Shown: positions 5,852 through 6,276 of the stretch, piece by piece | Layout of the letters: each line of letters starts with the position of its first letter | Position numbering within the stretch: the stretch's first letter is position 1 | Source of the DNA: Victivallales bacterium | GTDB taxonomy: Bacteria; Verrucomicrobiota; Lentisphaeria; Oligosphaerales; Oligosphaeraceae | DNA length: 6,276 nt | Assembly: GCA_017458805.1 (NCBI GenBank) | Contig: JAFTAC010000075.1 | Coordinates: 1 to 6,276, forward strand | Direction of reading: 5' to 3' | Notes under the pieces: model-generated | What the model saw: the letters and a program-made list of their open reading frames with translations, nothing else | The model's database searches: none | Told to the model about the DNA's origin: nothing | Translations under genes and position numbers: made by a program

Positions 5852-5891
5852 ATATATACCTTGTCAGAATATATGCCAACTTTTCACGAAT

Positions 5892-6276
5892 TCAATTCGC
5901 GATGCTCATCGTGACGATTATCGTCAGGCTTGAAGACTTGCTTCCAATGACGGACAATGGCGAGAGCCGCGTCATATTGCGCAGAAACTCCTGCACGGAG
6001 TTGTTCAGCACCCGCGAATTCGACATTTTGACGATGCGCGCGTTTGCGACATTCCCGCTGGCATAGACGGTGAAGCTGACCTCCACAGGCGAAGGATTTC
6101 TCACATCCAGCTCGCCCTTGCTGGGCTCGCGCCAGTTGCGCTGGATATAGGGGCGCGCAACCTCCTCCGCATAGCTGCGGGTTTCCACCTCAATGGCGGC
6201 CATCTCCGTACTGACGCTGGTACTCGGTGCAGAGGTCGTCTGCGGCTTGTTCAGGCTCTCCATCAGGCGCTTCTCA
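5892..6276 (-). CDS. TonB/TolA C-terminal domain protein, 3' part only
   Basis: The frame is open through the window edge at 6276, so the N-terminus, where a membrane anchor would be expected, is missing; 127 residues are visible. The ATG at 6263 is in frame but has no evident ribosome binding site and is probably internal. The first ~33 residues are a Ser/Thr/Pro-containing linker. Residues ~34-127 match the periplasmic C-terminal domain of TonB/TolA-type proteins: YAEEVARPYIQRNWREP as the first helix, then VEVSFTVYASGNVANARIVK as a beta-hairpin, a helix SRVLNNSVQEFLRN, and the final strand SLTIIVTMSI. The usual Pro-rich segment before the last strand is weak (RLSPLSVIG). Such proteins transmit proton-motive force from ExbBD/TolQR-like motors to outer-membrane partners; which type this is cannot be decided here. 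The domain call is good, the exact family is not. Confidence 0.8.
   Translation of the reverse strand, partial: EKRLMESLNKPQTTSAPSTSVSTEMAAIEVETRSYAEEVARPYIQRNWREPSKGELDVRNPSPVEVSFTVYASGNVANARIVKMSNSRVLNNSVQEFLRNMTRLSPLSVIGSKSSSLTIIVTMSIAN

Noticed and set aside
5848..5853. Perfect TATAAT on the plus strand at the right end of the MITE-like element
   Set aside because: No -35-like hexamer lies at 16-18 bp, and it would fire antisense into the end of the TonB-like gene. It arises at the junction of the repeat end and AT-rich flank.

Overview
The window carries five protein-coding genes, all on the minus strand, separated by three stretches of structured repetitive DNA. It is fairly GC-rich. 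The mix of genes (secreted GH10-like protein, Gfo/Idh/MocA oxidoreductase, secreted alpha/alpha-toroid protein) and the intergenic hairpin repeats fit a Gram-negative bacterium of the PVC superphylum, for example a Lentisphaerota, Kiritimatiellota or planctomycete-like lineage. That assignment is inferred from gene style only; there is no rRNA or other marker gene here.

Reading in the direction of transcription (high to low coordinates): the 3' end of a TonB/TolA-type gene (5892-6276, cut by the window edge); a 162-bp MITE-like element with long terminal inverted repeats (5690-5851); a Gfo/Idh/MocA NAD(P)-dependent oxidoreductase (4562-5626); three tandem 27-bp hairpin repeats (4473-4553); a secreted GH10-fold protein with a jelly-roll-like N-terminal domain (2554-4440); tgt, the queuosine-pathway tRNA-guanine transglycosylase (1408-2544), starting 9 bp after the GH10-like gene; a 322-bp intergenic region filled by two inverted copies of a ~130-nt multi-hairpin repeat (1096-1225 and 1263-1390); and the first 361 codons of a secreted alpha/alpha-toroid protein (1-1085, cut by the window edge).

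The genes do not form an obvious single pathway. Tgt is a housekeeping tRNA-modification enzyme. The GH10-like protein and the toroid protein look exported, and the oxidoreductase probably acts on a sugar or cyclitol. The points most worth attention are: (1) the GH10-like protein has lost both catalytic glutamates and most other active-site residues, so it is probably a pseudoenzyme; (2) the paired intergenic repeat has paired substitutions that keep its stems and a conserved tandem G-A internal loop, as expected of a structured RNA or a mobile palindromic element; (3) the MITE-like element lies just upstream of the oxidoreductase; (4) a terminator-like hairpin abuts the ribosome binding site of the toroid gene. 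No CRISPR, tRNA, rRNA or transposase gene was seen.
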